Assembly (NCBI GenBank): GCA_036320915.1
Contig: JAXBDG010000008.1
Span: 1,922,001 to 1,986,000 of the forward strand
Direction of reading: 5' to 3'
Source of the DNA: Linnemannia elongata
Lineage: Eukaryota; Mortierellomycota; Mortierellomycetes; Mortierellales; Mortierellaceae
DNA length: 64,000 bases
The position numbers and the translations under genes were made by a program. Positions 59,136 to 64,000 of this stretch are shown here, piece after piece; positions within the stretch are counted from its first letter, which is position 1, and each line of letters opens with the position of its first letter. The notes beneath the pieces were generated by a model, which was not told the origin of the DNA, did no database searches, and saw nothing but the letters and a program-made list of their open reading frames with translations.

Positions 59136-61946
59136 GTTCTTTCGGCCTCCAGATGTGTCAGAAAACAACTACGACAGGCAACAGACATAACAAAACAAAC
59201 AAGCACGGCATCAATATCCCTGACAATAACCAAAGAGCTCTTGTTGACCGACAGACAATGGCTATTAAAAAAAACGTTGGGCTCGGTTTTCATTTGGCTT
59301 TGCACACCCTATTGCTTTGCACCTGTTACCTATCTATTCAACTTTCCTGTCCTCTTGATCCCTCTCTCCCTCCCTCTCACCAGTTCCTATGGTCCCTTCG
59401 CTGTCGTTTCGATCGCAAACAAAACCACAAACAACTTGGACCGTGTCCTCAATTGAACCCTCCCTCGGATGCACAAAATAATACAAACCAAACCATCGAC
59501 GCCCGACCACGTTCCGTCCGTTCCTATCTCTTCCTCATTTTCATTTTCATTTCCTTTCTACCTTCGACGGTGGCGTGTACTCTTCCTCCTGCCTTTACTC
59601 TTTACTTTTCGCACTCCTCTTTTTTTCAACACAATAATGGCACGCGACAACTCACTCTTTTATTTTTCCCTTTTCCAGGGCCTGGACACCCCGCTTGTCT
59701 TCAATGATGGAAAACCTCGCTTTGCTTCAGAAACTAAAATAGGGTGCGGAAGTTCAATTGATGCTTTCCTCTTCAAGCCAAGGGCCATGGACATTTTTAA
59801 CTCTTTTTTTTCTCTTTCAAACCTGAAGCACATCTGTTCTTTGCACTTCAATTGAGTAGGTAATTGAACACTGCAACGGCAAGCATCATGTTATATTTTG
59901 GACGATCTCTTCAGTCAGCTCTTTTCGACTAAACTGGCAATGGTGCTTACTGTTGGTTCTCGGCTATTCTACCATCGAAGCCCCGATGGTTCGTTCGAAC
60001 CGACCCGGATAAGGAGAAGGGAAACCACACGTTAACCAAGCAAGCCATGGGAAGTTACGGAAAGCGTGTGTTCATGAGGGTCCTGTTACGTTTCTTGTTT
60101 TCTTTCTATCGTTTGGCCCGAGCCATTGATACTGCTCACTGCCTCCGTGTTCCTTCGGCTGCCGCTTCTAGTCGCTGTGGATGTGCAACGATCTTGTGTA
60201 GCTTGTTCATTTTCATTTCTTCGGATCGGTCAAGGAATAGTTATCTTTCTTTGATTGTCTGTTGAAGATGATTCATCTTGTATTACGAACTATGTGAATA
60301 AAAAAAGTTTTCTCTGGTTTTCTCTTTCAGTTTTAATTGCGCGTTTCTGCAATAGCTTTTCAACCCGTGGTACTTTTGTGGGGCAAATACCACCTTACGA
60401 GAAAGAGTATTCAATTGCAAGACATCATAGACCAGAGGGGAGAGATGGAGAGGGACGAATCAAAAGATTTCATTTCATTTCGTTGAATAAACGCAAACAC
60501 ATGACAACCGCCCGGGACACACACCTCTCACACCTTCTTCCTCCCTCGTGCCCTCTATGGTCCTCGTCCTCCACGCCGCCTCCTCTTTTTTACTGACATT
60601 CAAAAGAGCTCTCTCGCTCTTTCCAATCCTTCCTTTGGTTCACTCGTTCAACAAAACACAAACGACGTTCTCTACAATCGTCGTTTTGTTTTGATGTGTT
60701 TGTCGGATGGTTGTGTTGGCATTTTCGCAATTACTCTTATTACTGTACTGCTTCTTTGTTTGTTTGTTTGTTTGTGTTCTGCATCTCTATTTATTTTTTT
60801 TTTGTACCTTTCTGGCGTTGCGCCTTTGCTTTGCTTGAGCATTTCAACCCCAATCCCCCATTCCAATCCTCATCCTGAACGCCTTTAACACCTTTAGAAT
60901 GGGGAATAGAAAGTCAAGAGACCGACCAATGGGTCACAAAAACGATAGGGAGTCAATAACGCCATCATAATCACTCGATACCAACCTTCCACTTTTACAT
61001 AACTCAACACCGCTAGATTCCTCCACTCTTTTCTTTTTTTTTTTCTCCTTTTTAGTTTTTCTCCCAACTATCCTTCCCACTGCCTCCCACTTCTCTTCTA
61101 CATAATACATGCGAAAAAAAACAACCAAAAATTTACGCTCGGGGCTTACTTCGATCGATCATTATTTCCTTCTCCACCCCACGCCTTTTTTTTTTTGCAG
61201 GACTCCGTGCGAGTCATCGAAACAGCTCTTTTTTTTTTTTTTTTCTCCTTAATGTTTACCCACACCTGTCATTTCGGACGTCCATCCCTGCCCATCCGTC
61301 CCTTTGGAGGTACTCTCTCTTCCATAAATGAACCCTTTCCCTCCTGAGCCATCGGGGTCAGGTGTGGAGGGGCGAGTGGAGGAGGTAGGGGAGGGAGGGG
61401 AAGCATTGTAGGTAGCTTATTCCATTGGCTCATCACTCCACGTTATCACTCAAACGGATAGCAAGTCGGAATATCTCGGCAGCACCTCCCCTCCTTACCC
61501 TTGGACGGACAATTATCACTAATCAAAAAAAGAAAATATCAGTACACCAACCTAATGCCAATACCCCCCCCACGGCTCCCCATACCAGCTCCTTTGCTCC
61601 TTTGCTCCTCTACCCCAAAGAACGAACGGACCCAAAGAAAAAAAAAACGATTACGCGACATCATCCTGCATACATTCATACATACCTCTCACTTGATTCC
61701 ATTACACCATCATCGAATAAAGAAAATAGAAAGGAAAAAAAAAAAAAAAAAAACGCGCAGGGATGAGCAAAACGTTCATCCGGAACCATTTAGGTCTTTG
61801 GCTCTTAAGAAGCGGATCCAGAATAAGAAATTAAAAATCAAAGGGAGGGGGTTGTGGGTTGCAGACAGGGAGAGCACTAAAAAAAAATCGCGGTTGAATA
61901 AACTTCCGCCGGGTCCGAAATGGATACCCCGGGCTACCGAAGAGGA

Positions 61947-61948
<2 letters not shown>

Positions 61949-61989
<41 letters not shown>
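61949..61989 (+). repeat. (CT)n microsatellite
   Basis: About 20 perfect CT units in intergenic DNA. Confidence 0.95.
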
Positions 61990-61993
<4 letters not shown>

Positions 61994-62357
61994 CCATTGC
62001 TTCAGCACAAACAAAATAACAAACATCAGCCACCCCACCCCATGCTATGCGATGACATAACTCAACGCTCTTTTCTTTCTTTCGAAAAAAGGGTCAACTG
62101 GACATTACAAATGAGAAAATGTCCGATATCCGAAGTAGGGTAAACGTTTTCTCTGTCTGTAATCATTGTTTTCCTGATTCATTTTCTTGCTCAATTGCCT
62201 TCACTAAATGATTACCCAAAAAAATGAGTTAGATGTAGATGAAACAACAAGTTGACGACAAAGCTGCAAAAGTATATTTGAAAAAAGAACGGGATAGATG
62301 CAAGTTGGGGAGTAGTTCTCCACTGGGAGGAACCCAGTTCGCTACAAAGATATCCTT

Positions 62358-64000
62358 CTACAGCGAAATCTTGGCCAGGTTCGTGGCTGCATCCAGCGCC
62401 TGGCTGTTCGACCGCGTCGTCATCGTAGACGCGCTTCCTTCCCCTGTGACAACCCCTTTCTTCCGACTCCTCAGCTCACGCTGACTCTTCTCCTCTTCCT
62501 CCTCCTCTCGCTCGTTATCCTCGTCAGACGGCGATGATGGCTTCTCCATATCGTACAGCATGGTGGCATCCATCTCACCCTGATTTGAGGTGCCAGGATG
62601 AGAAGTAGCCATGCCCAAAATGTTCAATGTCGATGTCGGATCCGACGAGCCTACATTCGACGTTGATCCCGAGGGTGGGATAAGCGTTGCTCCCAGGTTC
62701 CCCAGTCCGCTCATGCTGCTGATTTGATGATGATTAGCCAGGGTAACAGTCTTGTGGATCCGCTCGTGCAACTTGTAGTGCATGTCAATCATGGGTCGCA
62801 CATCGTCAACACCATGCAGGGTCTCCAAAAAGTCCATCAGCTTGGCCAACTCCCGGTCTGACTTGTCGTCGTACCACGACTCAATTGGAACACCATTCGA
62901 AATCTGGTATCCAAACGCCTGTGGCGAATTGTCGACAATCACCACCTTGGACAAGTCACGATTCAAAATCCGCAAATCCTAATACACCAACAACAAAAAA
63001 AAAAAAAAAAAATAACGCAAAATGCATGTGAATATCAGCAACTTCTGTCATCTCCATCTACAATTCTGTGGGTACGGGCATACCTTGACATAGTTCCCAA
63101 AGACAGGGACGCAGGAATCGCGGTAGTATCGGTGCTTGATAAACTTCTTTTCCGGGTCAATAATCTTGAGAAGCGCTTCAGCATAGCACTCCTGGCTTGC
63201 AGTGAAGGTGATCACCTCAAACTTTGTCGACATTTTCTCTATGAACAGATATCATTACAAACAACATCAAGGGGTCAACACTTGAGCAATCTCTTATGCT
63301 TGTCAGCTGTACGTGCATTTGTAAAAAAACAACGCTTTGGACTCACCTAGGAATTCATACATCCCGGGACGAATCCGCCCATACACTTCCCAAGTCTCTT
63401 GGTTGTACTCGACAGGGAACACAATATCGGGCGAATCTATAGCAATTTCCCGTGTCAATAACAAACAATTAACAAACCGCAACAATAAACAACAGAAGTG
63501 TAAACAAAAGATGCAAAAGGGCCTAAACAGCGCTAGGTTGATGCTCTTACCTAGAGGCCGCGTAGCACAATGAACCAAGGTCTCGTCGATATCCAAAACA
63601 AGTGTGATAGGTGGCGTAGACGCGGTTCTTTCCGGCATAGTAAAGATAAAGTTTTGTGGGAGAGGGCCCAATGGTGGCAACGTAGCAATGAACTCCCATC
63701 TATTATCAGATTAATGATGTCGTTAATATCCTATATCGGGATATGTACACTCCTGCGCTTTCAGTTGATGCACATCCTGTTTTAGTCACTTACACGTCGA
63801 TTTCCTCAAAGTCGTCGTCGTCGTCTTCCGATTCAAGGTCGGCATCTTCGGATTCTGACGAAAGAATTCCCTCGTCATCTATTGTTCATAGAAAAAAACA
63901 AGACATCAAAATATTAATCTATGCTGCCGCTCATGCCTATCGACAATCATTTTCACGACGACCAAATGCAGCATACCATCGCCTCGCGGACTCTTGAGGA
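62358..64000 (-). CDS. CTDSPL2/SCP-like phosphatase (5' end outside window)
   Basis: Exons seen on the minus strand: 63977-64000 (partial), 63794-63878, 63551-63699, 63347-63436, 63084-63238 and 62978-62358. They join in frame to an acidic Ser/Asp/Glu segment and then an FCP1-homology (NIF) phosphatase domain. The catalytic motif DIDETLVH (DxDxT) is present, followed by [51 protein letters not shown] and [14 protein letters not shown]. This is the family that dephosphorylates Ser in the RNA polymerase II tail or Smad-like targets. A tail of about 120 residues, charged and Ser-rich with RSRKK, follows the domain. The N-terminus lies beyond base 64000. Confidence 0.9.

Larger units (their letters stand above)
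57769..62357. other. 4.6-kb non-coding region rich in simple repeats
   Basis: The first part is the long pyrimidine-rich leader (minus strand) of the transcription factor. Further on there are T runs (59105-59134), TTTG repeats (about 60752-60773) and a CT run (61949-61989). Frames in it are low complexity. It shows no tRNA, rRNA or transposon sequence that I recognise. Confidence 0.5.

Noticed and set aside
59469..59855. Plus-strand frame containing a GLDTPLVFNDGKP stretch
   Set aside because: Mostly Ser/Phe-rich low-complexity sequence with no known motif, no clear leader and no splice-supported continuation.
59985..60010. GGTTCG/CGAACC palindrome as a tRNA T-arm
   Set aside because: The loop is only two bases and no acceptor or D-arm partner is present.

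Overview
The window is fungal nuclear DNA. Genes are split by short GT-AG introns (donors mostly GTAAG, GTATG or GTACG), leaders are pyrimidine-rich, and TATA-like boxes are present. The gene set (Luc7, Snt1/NCoR-type SANT protein, primase large subunit, Zn2Cys6 factor, PPR protein, allantoicase) is fungal, and a seven-helix class C (GABA-B-like) receptor points to an early-diverging lineage. By general impression I would place it in Mucoromycota, probably Mortierellomycotina; that placement is inference and no search was run.

Layout: 0-10 kb holds the 3' end of a BTB protein, an ATP-grasp ligase related to D-Ala-D-Ala ligases, a coiled-coil protein resembling the kinetochore subunit Sos7, and a mitochondrial proline dehydrogenase with an inserted EF-hand pair. 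10-23.4 kb holds a 2,434-residue Snt1/NCoR-like co-repressor with three SANT domains, then LUC7 and the DNA primase large subunit, which diverge from a 254-bp intergenic space. 23.4-31 kb is a 14-exon class C GPCR (1,924 aa) whose cytoplasmic side carries a predicted PH-like domain and a tail of about 600 residues. 31.9-45.1 kb holds allantoicase, a small Gln/His-rich protein with a four-cysteine tail, a flavin monooxygenase, a CHZ-motif histone chaperone whose diagnostic motif lies in a small last exon, a PPR protein, and a Sel1-MYND protein. 45-54 kb is gene-poor: two orphan ORFs, a small secreted cysteine protein, and scattered relics of a protein-kinase family. 54-57.8 kb is a Zn2Cys6 transcription factor with long Gln and Asn runs. 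After 4.6 kb of repeat-rich non-coding DNA, the window ends inside a CTDSPL2-like phosphatase gene.

The genes are mostly independent housekeeping functions (replication, chromatin, splicing, mitochondrial and nitrogen metabolism) and form no obvious metabolic cluster. Proline dehydrogenase and allantoicase both release nitrogen but are 24 kb apart. The most unusual items are the receptor with its PH-like domain and the kinase-relic cluster. Exon boundaries were set by hand from splice consensus, reading-frame continuity and family similarity; none has transcript support.
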